A stretch of 39,469 bases of DNA, from the NCBI GenBank assembly GCA_949292785.1, contig CASFBK010000020.1, positions 1 to 39,469 on the forward strand. The letters run 5' to 3'. Every line of letters starts with the position of its first letter. Position 1 is the first letter of the stretch. Shown piece by piece: positions 1 through 7,056 of the stretch. The position numbers and the translations under genes are program-made. Under the pieces are notes generated by a model that worked only from the letters and a program-made list of their open reading frames with translations, searched no databases and was not told where the DNA came from. The stretch is from an uncultured Eubacteriales bacterium. Lineage in GTDB: Bacteria > Bacillota > Clostridia > Lachnospirales > Lachnospiraceae.

Positions 1-645
1 CTTGCGGCGGGAATCACAGTGAGTATTTCCGGCAATAAGCTGTTGTTTAAAAATGCGGATGGGATTGTGATTCGGGATAAGGTGCTGGATGAGGATGAAT
101 GGAAAAATTTTAGGGATTTGATGACGCCGGAAGAGGCTGCAAGGTATGATAAGTATTGGCAGGACACTATAACATCTATATCAAAGGGAGAAAGACCAGA
201 TCCAATAACATATTTAAGCCAGGAGTATATAGATAAGCATTTGGCACAGTTTGAGAATGGCGCTTCATATATAATGCCGGAAACAGATTATGATTTGTAT
301 TATCGAGGAATGCCAGAAATTGCGAGAAACGATGGGACACTGTTTGTTACATCCACCGATTATATGAATAGAATAATAAATGAAGCTAATGGAGATTTAG
401 CATATATTGAAAAAGCACTAGGTTATCCAGAAGGTTCTTTAAAAGAAGGTAATTTTAAAATAATTACTATTGAAAATCCAACGGACTATCATATAAGTAT
501 GCCAAGTGGAAATGAAGCAGGAGCAAATTGTGAATGGATTCCAGGAGGAAGTACTTCTGGAGGAGTTCCGGAAGCAATTGTACATAATGTACCAAATGAT
601 ACCAGTAAAATAAATATCGATACAATTAGTTTGGAGAGAAAATGA
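1..645 (+). CDS. C-terminal part of a probable polymorphic toxin (5' end outside window)
   Basis: The reading frame is open from base 1, so the GTG at 19 is probably internal and the protein starts upstream of the window. About 214 residues are visible. They are hydrophilic, with no signal peptide or membrane segment. The last third carries a glycine-rich stretch with G-N-E-A-G-A-N, W-I-P-G-G and G-G-V-P-E-A-I-V. I recall similar endings on secreted contact-dependent or polymorphic toxins, but I cannot name the family or the activity. A Y-Y-R-G plus V-T-S-T pattern faintly suggests an ADP-ribosyltransferase-like fold; this is weak. The stop codon overlaps the next gene by 4 bases, the usual toxin-immunity arrangement. 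A housekeeping function cannot be ruled out without the N-terminus. Confidence 0.6.
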   Translation, partial: LAAGITVSISGNKLLFKNADGIVIRDKVLDEDEWKNFRDLMTPEEAARYDKYWQDTITSISKGERPDPITYLSQEYIDKHLAQFENGASYIMPETDYDLYYRGMPEIARNDGTLFVTSTDYMNRIINEANGDLAYIEKALGYPEGSLKEGNFKIITIENPTDYHISMPSGNEAGANCEWIPGGSTSGGVPEAIVHNVPNDTSKINIDTISLERK

Positions 646-1124
646 TGGAAATAAAAGAGTTAATTTTAAAATCAGTAGAAAATAAGAGTTTAGAAAAAGT
701 ATTAACTGGTGAAGGAGAATACAAGAAGGAAATAAGTGAATTTATCGGATCAGAAGTGCCAACAGATTGGCCTAATATTATAAGAGGAGGCATTTATAAG
801 GTTTATGAGGAACGTCCAGAATTAAATATTGATGTTAGGTTTGAAAATGCAATCATAAGTCTGTGTGAAGGAAATTATTATGATGTATATTGTGTGACGA
901 TGGTCGTCTTTTTTCAAATAGTGAGCGAAGAACGAAAAAGTGCTCCTTTTTCTATAAATAGATTAGTAATTCTTCAGAAATTAAAGGAGGGCTTATTAAG
1001 AAATAAAGTAGCATTAGAAAAATGTAAAAAATGGACTGGTGGAAGATTTCCAGATGGAATTTGGGGAGATATAAGCCGGGTTAATTCAATTTTATTCGAA
1101 GATTATGGAATAAAAATTATATAA
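642..1124 (+). CDS. Probable immunity protein for the upstream toxin
   Basis: The 160-residue product is small, acidic to neutral and probably cytosolic, with no signal peptide. The start ATG-ATG overlaps the previous stop (ATGA), and GGAGAG lies just upstream, so the two genes are translationally coupled. I do not recognise the fold; there is a W-P-N-I-I segment near residue 43 and a W-T-G-G-R-F-P motif near residue 131. The role is inferred only from position, size and overlap. Base composition is markedly AT-rich, like the upstream gene and unlike the housekeeping genes to the right, which fits horizontally acquired toxin-immunity cassettes. Confidence 0.55.
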   Translation: MMEIKELILKSVENKSLEKVLTGEGEYKKEISEFIGSEVPTDWPNIIRGGIYKVYEERPELNIDVRFENAIISLCEGNYYDVYCVTMVVFFQIVSEERKSAPFSINRLVILQKLKEGLLRNKVALEKCKKWTGGRFPDGIWGDISRVNSILFEDYGIKII

Positions 1125-1347
1125 AAAGGTAGTCTATACTTCGAGACAGTCAGACATAGACAGGCTGATGGAGGGAAGATATACACCAGGCAGATGACTT
1201 TATGCTGTCATTTATTTTGACGTCTACAGGAGGAACGGCTGCACAGGAGTTTGTGAGTATATAAGAGCGTTAAATATAGAGTAATAAAGAAAATATTATT
1301 TAGAAGAAAACAGAACAAAAATTGATAATAAGGAAAGAAAAAGATAA
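1125..1347 (+). other. Intergenic remnant between toxin-immunity pair and membrane genes
   Basis: No full gene is present. A short open stretch around 1205-1264 reads S-F-I-L-T-S-T-G-G-T-A-A-Q-E-F-V-S-I then stop. Its end, a V-S-I encoded by GTGAGTAT, resembles the V-S-I of the toxin gene at 19-26. It may be debris from an earlier toxin-module exchange. This is a weak reading. Confidence 0.3.
1251..1280 (+). promoter_or_regulatory. Weak candidate sigma-A promoter for the small membrane genes
   Basis: TTGTGA at 1251-1256 and TATAGA at 1275-1280 are separated by 18 bases, about 65 bases before the ATG at 1348. Both boxes deviate from consensus. Confidence 0.3.
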
Positions 1348-1803
1348 ATGAAAGAGAACGTAATTAATAATAATGAAAATATGCTGGAAAAAGTAATGAA
1401 TAAAAAAATATCTGAAAAACTGCAAGCATGGAATTGGTTTGCAATCCTATCATCTGTGATATTGTTTTTGCTTATGTGCGTAAAAGGGGAGCTTTATACT
1501 GATTTATGGGAAGATGAGTTATACAAAAGTCTGGGAATTATTGTTCCTCTTTCCGTACTATTACCCATTGTGGAAAAAATTGTTTTGGCGGCAGGAAAAA
1601 TAGAACGAGTGAAAATTCCGGTAGAAGTAATTCAATTTTTAGCAGGGGCATGTGTTTTTGCGGGCTATATTATCGTTCGAGTAAATGCAGGTGGACATGA
1701 AACCGATGCGGAGTTTTATGCAAGACGTTTTCTTGCGATATGGTTCATGCTGGACTTTATAGGTGCCTTTTTTATGCATCGTGCGATAAGAGAGGAAATT
1801 TAA
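1348..1803 (+). CDS. Small multi-pass membrane protein of unknown function
   Basis: The 151-residue product has a polar N-terminus of about 28 residues and then four likely membrane segments, at about 30-46, 63-82, 92-110 and 128-144. It starts at ATG with an AAGGAAAG stretch 9 bases before it. I recognise no family. It lies 16 bases before the next membrane gene, so the three small membrane genes probably form one operon. Because they sit directly behind a toxin-immunity pair, they could be membrane immunity proteins or cargo of the same accessory region. That is inference from context only. Confidence 0.6.
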   Translation: MKENVINNNENMLEKVMNKKISEKLQAWNWFAILSSVILFLLMCVKGELYTDLWEDELYKSLGIIVPLSVLLPIVEKIVLAAGKIERVKIPVEVIQFLAGACVFAGYIIVRVNAGGHETDAEFYARRFLAIWFMLDFIGAFFMHRAIREEI

Positions 1804-1819
1804 AGGAGGGAGACGAGTT

Positions 1820-2278
1820 ATGAAAAAACAGTTTATAAAAAGTCAGGTAAACAAAAATTTTATATTATCATTAACATTAGTAGCCATATTGGTAGTGATG
1901 GTAGTTGGGGAAGTGTGGTTAATTTGCGGTCTGGCTTCTGATGAAGGATTTATGTGGATGACTTTTGGAATAGGATTTTTAGGGATAGTGATGCTGGTAA
2001 TTGCAACAGTTATGACCGCAACGCTGGCATGCTTCATTTTTATTTTTGCGTTGATTGCAAAATTGATTTATAAAAATACGTCAGAGAAAATAACAGCATA
2101 CAGGGTACTAATGGGCTTATCGTATGCAGGACAGATTTGTCTATTGTTTTATAGCTTTCATGGAATATTGGCGGGAGGTTGGGGAAGTGTTATAAGCGTG
2201 GCAATCAGTGCATACATATTTTGGGCAATATTTATGGGAATGCGAGGAACGTATACGGAAAGGCTCAAAGAATCATGA
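1820..2278 (+). CDS. Small membrane protein, paralogue of the next gene
   Basis: The 152-residue product has a basic N-terminus (M-K-K-Q) and about four hydrophobic segments at residues 14-36, 44-80, 96-110 and 120-140. AAAGGAGGGAGACGAGTT precedes the ATG, a strong ribosome site. It shares with the next product V-N-K-N-F-I-L near the start, a central F-A-L-I-A-(K/R)-L-I-Y-K stretch, and a C-terminal G-G-W-G-S...S-A-Y-I-F-W-A...R-G-T-Y-T block. They are clearly tandem duplicates. Function is unknown. Confidence 0.65.
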   Translation: MKKQFIKSQVNKNFILSLTLVAILVVMVVGEVWLICGLASDEGFMWMTFGIGFLGIVMLVIATVMTATLACFIFIFALIAKLIYKNTSEKITAYRVLMGLSYAGQICLLFYSFHGILAGGWGSVISVAISAYIFWAIFMGMRGTYTERLKES

Positions 2279-2313
2279 AGATAAAACCAAATAAGAAAGG
2301 GATAAGAGGAATG

Positions 2314-2850
2314 ATGAAAAAACAAGTAAACAAAAACTTTATTCTAATGTTAACATTAGTGGCAATGTTACTTCTGGTAATTATATTAGGAATAACAATG
2401 GTATATGTATTGAATTCAGGAATGAATGGGCTTCAAAGTGATATAAGCAGAATGCGGAGCAAGGACGAAATAGGAGATGTAGAAGGATATGGAATTATCG
2501 TTAATAGCATAGGATACGGACTGGCGGGAATGGGAAAGCTGTTGATACTTCTGTTTTTGATTGTAATTCCAACAGCGCTTGCATCTTTTATTTTTGTTTT
2601 TGCGCTGATAGCAAGACTGATTTATAAGGATACTCCGGGAAGAATATTAACGTACAGAATTTTAATGGGATTTTCCTTTGCAGGGCAGATTATGATGTTT
2701 CTTACGGGCTTGTTTATGTTGAAAAGCGGAGGATGGGGAAGCCTGATTAGCATGGTAGTCAGCGCATACATATTTTGGGCATTATTTATAGGAATAAGAG
2801 GAACTTATACCAATCGGATAAAAAGCAATGGGAATGAAGGGAGCAACTAG
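2314..2850 (+). CDS. Small membrane protein, tandem paralogue
   Basis: The start is ATG at 2314, or the adjacent ATG at 2311. AAGAGG lies just upstream, and the protein then begins M-K-K-Q-V-N-K-N-F-I-L like its paralogue. The open frame extends back to 2179, but that part overlaps the previous gene and is not homologous. The product is about 178 residues. Compared with the upstream copy it has an extra soluble insertion near residues 33-60 that contains a polar S-R-M-R-S-K-D-E segment, between the first and second membrane segments. It ends with a charged tail. Function is unknown. Confidence 0.65.
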   Translation: MKKQVNKNFILMLTLVAMLLLVIILGITMVYVLNSGMNGLQSDISRMRSKDEIGDVEGYGIIVNSIGYGLAGMGKLLILLFLIVIPTALASFIFVFALIARLIYKDTPGRILTYRILMGFSFAGQIMMFLTGLFMLKSGGWGSLISMVVSAYIFWALFIGIRGTYTNRIKSNGNEGSN

Positions 2851-2934
2851 AGCGAGAAGTCGTGGTAATAAGTGACAATGGAACCGTTATGATTGAGCCG
2901 CATAGAAATGATTGAATGGAATTTAGATAATAGA

Positions 2935-2961
2935 TAAAAAATCTCCCTTTTTCAGGGAGAT
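2935..2961 (-). terminator. Rho-independent terminator of the PsiE-like gene
   Basis: On the minus strand an 8-bp stem, ATCTCCCT with AGGGAGAT (2941-2961), is followed by TTTTTTATC. The TGA stop of the gene lies inside the hairpin. Confidence 0.85.
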
Positions 2962-3401
2962 GATACGTCTTTATCAGAGTCCTTTGTTTCCATATTACCA
3001 AACATATTTCCGCTCCCTTTCTTAAAAGGAAAATTGAGATATTTTTTTATGGCAAAAATGAGACCAATACTGATAATGGTAATAAGATTTTCATAAACTG
3101 TCGTATGCTCAATAATCATATGCCGGGCAACCAGAAACATCAGCACTTCTAGTACAGTATCTTCGCTTGGCTGACAAAGCATCTTTAAAAATTCAATTCC
3201 AATCAGAATATTAAAAATAGAACCAACAAAGGTTAAAAAGGCATCGTTTGAAAAACGTGTATGCCAGAAGTCTATAAAAGCCTCTCCCAGAGAAAAACTG
3301 GCAATTACAATGGCGACAAGCACGACAAACGCCATCAGTAGTTCCAGAATGTTACAGGAGTGATAAAGGGTATTTCGTACCTTACTTAATGCTTTTTTCA
3401 A
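2952..3401 (-). CDS. PsiE-like small membrane protein (TTG start)
   Basis: The 149-residue product has four hydrophobic segments, at about residues 17-46, 53-70, 82-98 and 103-118. The order and the motif L-E-L-L-M-A-F-V-V-L-V-A-I near residue 19 resemble the PsiE family of phosphate-starvation-inducible membrane proteins, whose function is poorly known. The only sensible start is TTG at 3401, with GAGG seven bases before it. The gene begins 26 bases after the SRP RNA 3' end, and I see no terminator between them, so it may be read from the SRP RNA promoter. The C-terminal tail is polar and ends S-S-P. Confidence 0.65.
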   Translation of the reverse strand: MKKALSKVRNTLYHSCNILELLMAFVVLVAIVIASFSLGEAFIDFWHTRFSNDAFLTFVGSIFNILIGIEFLKMLCQPSEDTVLEVLMFLVARHMIIEHTTVYENLITIISIGLIFAIKKYLNFPFKKGSGNMFGNMETKDSDKDVSSP

Positions 3402-3426
3402 GAAAATACCTCATTTCATTAATTTC

Positions 3427-3697
3427 AAAACCGAGCGCTCTGCTTTGAATCCAGCCCATGAGCGTTACTTCTACAGTTAGCTCGGCCCAGGCAGCCTCAC
3501 GGCACATGAAAGGTTCTACTTAGTGCTGCTTTGTTCCCAACCTGACACGGTTCGTAGATTTCCATTGCGTAAGACCCAGACGTCATCACCACTTATAAAA
3601 GGCAGCCCCACAGACAAAAATCCGGGGCAGAGCATCACTCCAACTATAGCGGATTGTTGGTACAGGGCACCGCTGCCACCCCAGCTGCTCGGAGATT
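3427..3697 (-). ncRNA. ffs: Signal recognition particle RNA, large Gram-positive type
   Basis: On the minus strand the S-domain tip reads GTGTCAGG-TTG-GGAA-CAA-AGCAGC, which keeps the CAGG/AGCAG internal loop and the GGAA tetraloop bound by Ffh. The Alu-domain block GCGGTGCCCTGTACC, with AATCCGCTATAG after it, and the 3' block GCCTGGGCCGAGCTAACTG match what I remember of Bacillus subtilis scRNA. The outer ends can pair (CCGAGC near 3687-3692 with GCTCGG at 3431-3436). This gives about 270 nucleotides, as expected for the long form with an Alu domain. It acts with Ffh and FtsY to target membrane proteins. Ends are estimated from the closing helix and the promoter. Confidence 0.93.
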
Positions 3698-3699
3698 TA

Positions 3700-3728
3700 A
3701 GTATACCGTTTTTTCTTGTAAAAGTCAA
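3700..3728 (-). promoter_or_regulatory. Strong sigma-A promoter of the SRP RNA
   Basis: On the minus strand TTGACT (3723-3728) and TATACT (3700-3705) are separated by exactly 17 bases, and the RNA start is predicted about 3-8 bases downstream. It lies just after the end of the PucR-like gene. Confidence 0.9.
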
Positions 3729-3756
3729 CCTCATCAGGATACTTTTGCGGAAGCTT

Positions 3757-4941
3757 TTACAGGACAAATTTCTGCAAATATAGCGCTACGTGGAAATTCA
3801 GTCTCACAGAGGCATCCTCCAGATTGCAATGAGTGATTTCTTCCATGCGGGTAAGGCGATATTTGATGGTATTACGATGTGTATACATGGCATCTGCGGT
3901 ATGCAATAGATTACAATTATTTTGAAGATAAATATACAAAGTTTCTATTAATTGTGTATGATTGGAAGTGTCATAGTCAATCAGAGCGCCTAGTTGTTTC
4001 TTAACAAAAGTTTCCATTATTTCCATGCAGTTCAAATTAGAAAATAACTGGTATAACCCGAGCTGTTCATAATCCACCACCTGTTGATGATGTTCCTGTT
4101 TCGAACAGAAGGTGATGCATTCGGCGGCTTGTTCATAACTATGCTTAAGGATACTGACTTCCGAAACCGGAAGACCGATGCCAATATTACAGTTCAGCTG
4201 CGGATAGGTACCGGAAATGTAAGCCAAAATGGTTTCAAAAATTGGTTTGATTTGCAAGGTATCATCATTGGAAAGCATACCGATTATATGATTGCTGTAG
4301 CAGGAAGAAAGAATCTGAAAGCCTGCTTTGAAAAACGTGTGCTGAAGATATTCACGGATGTTTCCACTGATAGACTGCTCCATTCCTGCAGTACGTCCAA
4401 AGTCAGGAAGGGTAAAATGCAGCAGGAAGAAGCGCTGGGGACCCTCCAACCGATAACCGGCATCCATTGCCTGAAGCTTTAACAGGTTCGGACTGATATG
4501 ATTTTCAAAGATAATGCTGGAAATAACATCATCACCACTATTTTGGTGAAAATTGCTGTTTGCAATGGCGTGTCCGATTTCTTCAAAAAAGTCTACAAGA
4601 GGAAGATTCCAGGGAATTGCAAAGAGCGGAAAGGAATGTTTGTTGCAAAGGGCGATTACAGGCTTTGAAACGGTCTGAATATAGTCAGAACCAATTAAGA
4701 GCAGGGCGCCGGACATATTTAAATGTATAGCTTCGGTAAGGATTGCTTCTAAATTGAAGTCTGGTTCAGAAGTAACCAGTTTGCTGATGATTAGAAGCTC
4801 TCCTCCATGCACCCATTGGGAAAGAGAGAGAGACTCTGCCTTGTATACCCAGCGGATTCCTTTATGCAGACCGTCGGAGCCGGCCAGTAGTTTGAGCTTG
4901 GACAGGGAAGAGAGCGTGGATAGATCTTTGCATTGAAACAT
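3757..4941 (-). CDS. PucR/CdaR-family transcription regulator
   Basis: The 394-residue protein has three parts. The N-terminal PucR-type sensor domain (about 1-125) includes V-Y-K-A-E-S-L-S-L-S-Q-W-V-H-G-G-E-L-L-I. A middle CdaR GGDEF-like domain spans about 170-310. A C-terminal helix-turn-helix around residues 350-375 reads T-A-D-A-M-Y-T-H-R-N-T-I-K-Y-R-L. The family regulates purine, allantoin and other nitrogen-ring catabolic genes. The start is fixed by AAAGGAGG ten bases upstream. It is divergent from the symporter-creatininase-deaminase operon, so it is the likely regulator of that operon and may sense its substrate. The intergenic region is about 300 bases with promoters facing both ways. 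Confidence 0.88.
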   Translation of the reverse strand: MFQCKDLSTLSSLSKLKLLAGSDGLHKGIRWVYKAESLSLSQWVHGGELLIISKLVTSEPDFNLEAILTEAIHLNMSGALLLIGSDYIQTVSKPVIALCNKHSFPLFAIPWNLPLVDFFEEIGHAIANSNFHQNSGDDVISSIIFENHISPNLLKLQAMDAGYRLEGPQRFFLLHFTLPDFGRTAGMEQSISGNIREYLQHTFFKAGFQILSSCYSNHIIGMLSNDDTLQIKPIFETILAYISGTYPQLNCNIGIGLPVSEVSILKHSYEQAAECITFCSKQEHHQQVVDYEQLGLYQLFSNLNCMEIMETFVKKQLGALIDYDTSNHTQLIETLYIYLQNNCNLLHTADAMYTHRNTIKYRLTRMEEITHCNLEDASVRLNFHVALYLQKFVL

Positions 4942-4978
4942 GTCGGAACCTCCTTTGTGTTTTGTGTCTTATGAATCA

Positions 4979-5007
4979 ATTATAATAAAGAAAAAACGGT
5001 ATTTCAA
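4979..5007 (-). promoter_or_regulatory. Sigma-A promoter of the PucR-like regulator
   Basis: On the minus strand TTGAAA (5002-5007), 17 bases, TATAAT (4979-4984), about 38 bases before the start codon. Between this and the opposing promoter, CTTTG-N6-CAAAG at 5033-5048 is a possible operator; that is speculative. Confidence 0.75.
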
Positions 5008-5101
5008 TAAAAAATATACATTGACTTGTTACCTTTGCACAAACAAAGCAGAGATGATTCGTATGGCAGGAATAAAAAGCAAACAGGAAAAGGACTGTTT
5101 A

Positions 5102-5131
5102 TTGACTTTTTAGAAGAAAACTGCGTATAAT
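5102..5131 (+). promoter_or_regulatory. Sigma-A promoter of the creatinine-type operon
   Basis: TTGACT at 5102-5107 and a perfect TATAAT at 5126-5131, 18 bases apart. The predicted transcript starts near 5138 and meets a terminator within about 70 bases. Confidence 0.85.
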
Positions 5132-5163
5132 AGCATCAACAAAATAAATCAGAACAATAAACG

Positions 5164-5206
5164 AAGGAGTTTATACAGGCGCTTAGTCTGTGTAGACTCC
5201 TTTTTT
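5164..5206 (+). terminator. Leader terminator (possible attenuator) before the operon
   Basis: GGAGTTTATACAG (5166-5178) pairs along all 13 positions, with two G-U pairs, with CTGTGTAGACTCC (5188-5200), followed by TTTTTT. It lies between the promoter and the first gene, so transcription would stop unless relieved. The right arm CTGTGTA can alternatively pair with TACACAG at 5221-5227. That suggests a switchable leader, but no ligand-binding domain is recognisable in the 26 bases before the hairpin. Confidence 0.8.
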
Positions 5207-5248
5207 GCAACCTGTGCATATACACAGTGGAAGAAAGGAAGGATTATT

Positions 5249-5410
5249 ATGATGACATGGCAGATTATGATGGGAGCACAGTTGATTTCAATAGTAGCAT
5301 CCGCAGCAGTAGTAGTAGCATTTATGCTGAAAAAAGAACCGCTGGATGCAACGGAGAGGACAAAGGGACAGGTGGAAGTAGATACACCATTGGTATCAGG
5401 AACAATTTAA
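5249..5410 (+). CDS. 53-residue single-span membrane protein, first gene of the symporter operon
   Basis: This small gene starts ATG-ATG at 5249 after GAAAGGAAGG, a good ribosome site. Residues about 5-26 form one hydrophobic helix (G-A-Q-L-I-S-I-V-A-S-A-A-V-V-V-A-F-M-L), followed by K-K and a polar tail ending V-S-G-T-I. It sits about 140 bases before the symporter. Small membrane subunits encoded beside sodium/solute symporters are known from other families, so an accessory or regulatory subunit is plausible. I know no named family for it. Its frame differs from the longer overlapping frame at 5227-5532, which has no ribosome site and a Ser/Gly-rich, non-protein-like composition. Confidence 0.75.
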   Translation: MMTWQIMMGAQLISIVASAAVVVAFMLKKEPLDATERTKGQVEVDTPLVSGTI

Positions 5411-5420
5411 AAGAGGATTT

Positions 5421-5447
5421 TTCCACCGTGCATTGGCACGGTGGGAA
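5421..5447 (+). other. Stable hairpin between the small gene and the symporter
   Basis: CCACCGTG (5423-5430), loop CATTGG, CACGGTGG (5437-5444): an 8-bp GC-rich stem extended by TT/AA with a bulged G. There is no T run directly after it, so it is more likely an mRNA-processing or stability element than a terminator. A second weak pairing, AAAAGGC with GCCTTTT, lies at about 5454-5487. Confidence 0.55.
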
Positions 5448-5553
5448 CTATGTAAAAGGCATAGCTTTATTTTTTTGCGCCTTTTTTCGGGAAAACACTG
5501 GAAAAATGGGGATTTTGCAGAACGTAAAATAAGTGAGTAAAGGAGAAATGAAC

Positions 5554-7032
5554 ATGACATTACAGCAGATTTCAGTTATTTTTTTCGTTGGTTTTTTAGT
5601 GCTGGTAAGCCTGGTGGCATTTATTTCCGGCAAGCTGGGAAGCAGGACTACAAGTGGTTCGGCAGATGTAGATTATTATTTAGGCGGAAGAAGTACTCCG
5701 ACCGTTGTGCTGGCGTTTTCCTATGTAACATCATCCATTAGTGCAGCATGTTTTATGGGGGACCCGGGAATTATGTCAACGGTAGGATGGCCATATTACT
5801 GGGTAGTAATCGCAGTTATTCCCGGGTTAATTATTCCGGCAGTTCTGTTGATGCCTAAGATGAGAATGCAGGCGGAAAAGCTGGGGTCTTTGACCATTCC
5901 GGAATATTTGGGAGACCGTTATAACTGCAATGAATTAAGACTTATCGTTGCAGGAGTGATTTCTATTTTTTATATTTTTCCTTTGGTAGCGCAGTTTAAG
6001 GGAGCTGCGGTATTATTAGAATCTTTTACCGGAATCTCCTTTAAGGCAGGACTTGCGATTATTTCTGTAGTTATTGTATTTTATGTAATCGTAGGTGGGT
6101 TAAAGTCTGTAGCATGGACTGATTTTGCACAGGGACTTCCTATGCTGGTAATCAGCGTTGTGCTTGTAATTCTGTCGCTGAAAGCAGTAGGTGGATTCAG
6201 TGGACTTGAAACGAAGCTTGCAGAAATCGACCCGAATATGTTAAACATCGTACAGGCAGAGTCCTCTGATGCACAGATGTCCCTGTCCGGAGTATTTGGA
6301 AATTTTGTATTCTGGTGCATTATTTTTATTAGTCAGCCATATCTGTGTTCCAGATTTCTGGCAATTCCAAATGTGAGGAGAAAGACTATCGGAGTATTTT
6401 TGATTACGTCGTTGATTTTAAGTTCCGTTTATAATAGCTTTTATCTTTGTGGATTAACAGGAAGAGTATTATTCCCGGACGTGGCAGCAGACTATCTGAC
6501 GGTTACCATGGCAAAGGAAATGCTCCCAAAATGGGCGGCAGCGCTGATGATGGTGGGTATCTTTGCGGCTATGATGTCCACAGCAACTTCTGTACTTTTG
6601 GTAGTTGGACAGGCAGTTGGTCGTGATTTTTATTCAAAAACAATCAATATAAAAGCAACTCCGGAGCAGGAGGTACGGGTAACCAGAATTGCAGTAGTCG
6701 TAGTTGCAGCAATCTGCTTTATATTTAATTTTGTAAATCCGCCGGAATTCCTAAGTGTTGTTCTGTATCTGGGATTGAGTGGAATTGGTGCATGTATCGG
6801 AGTTCCATTGTTCTCAGCAATTATTTCTAAGAAGTCAACAAAGGAAGGAGCAGTAGCGTCTGCGGTTGTCGGACCGCTTGCTTATATGCTATTTAATTAT
6901 GGATTCGGAATCAATTACTGGTTTTCCTGTCTGTTAGCTGTTGTAGTGGCGGCTCTCCTGATGGTAGGAATATCCTTTTTTATCAACCGGAAACAGGAAG
7001 CAGACAACTGCGAAACAAAAAATAGAAATTAA
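5554..7032 (+). CDS. Sodium/solute symporter (SSS family), candidate creatinine or creatine importer
   Basis: The 492-residue multi-pass protein has about 13 hydrophobic segments. It shows SSS features: Y-Y-L-G-G-R-S-T-P near residue 37, S-S-I-S-A-A-C-F near 60, and G-I-F-A-A-M-M-S-T-A-T-S near 330, a sodium-site-like region. The nearest relatives I recall are PanF-like symporters. ATG at 5554 is chosen because AAAGGAG (5539-5545) is 8 bases before it; GTG at 5533 and ATG at 5548 are too close to, or ahead of, the ribosome site. The creatininase gene follows after 24 bases. Substrate is inferred from the neighbours only, so a creatinine-like ring compound, creatine or cytosine are all possible. 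Confidence 0.85.
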   Translation: MTLQQISVIFFVGFLVLVSLVAFISGKLGSRTTSGSADVDYYLGGRSTPTVVLAFSYVTSSISAACFMGDPGIMSTVGWPYYWVVIAVIPGLIIPAVLLMPKMRMQAEKLGSLTIPEYLGDRYNCNELRLIVAGVISIFYIFPLVAQFKGAAVLLESFTGISFKAGLAIISVVIVFYVIVGGLKSVAWTDFAQGLPMLVISVVLVILSLKAVGGFSGLETKLAEIDPNMLNIVQAESSDAQMSLSGVFGNFVFWCIIFISQPYLCSRFLAIPNVRRKTIGVFLITSLILSSVYNSFYLCGLTGRVLFPDVAADYLTVTMAKEMLPKWAAALMMVGIFAAMMSTATSVLLVVGQAVGRDFYSKTINIKATPEQEVRVTRIAVVVVAAICFIFNFVNPPEFLSVVLYLGLSGIGACIGVPLFSAIISKKSTKEGAVASAVVGPLAYMLFNYGFGINYWFSCLLAVVVAALLMVGISFFINRKQEADNCETKNRN

Positions 7033-7056
7033 AATTAGAATTAGGAGGAACAGAAC

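Noticed and set aside
3516-3767. Open frames on both strands at about 3516-3836
   Set aside because: They lie within and next to the SRP RNA, have no ribosome site and no protein-like character.
5227-5532. A 101-residue frame starting GTG at 5227
   Set aside because: It overlaps the 53-residue membrane gene in another frame, is a Ser/Gly-rich non-protein-like sequence and lacks a ribosome site.
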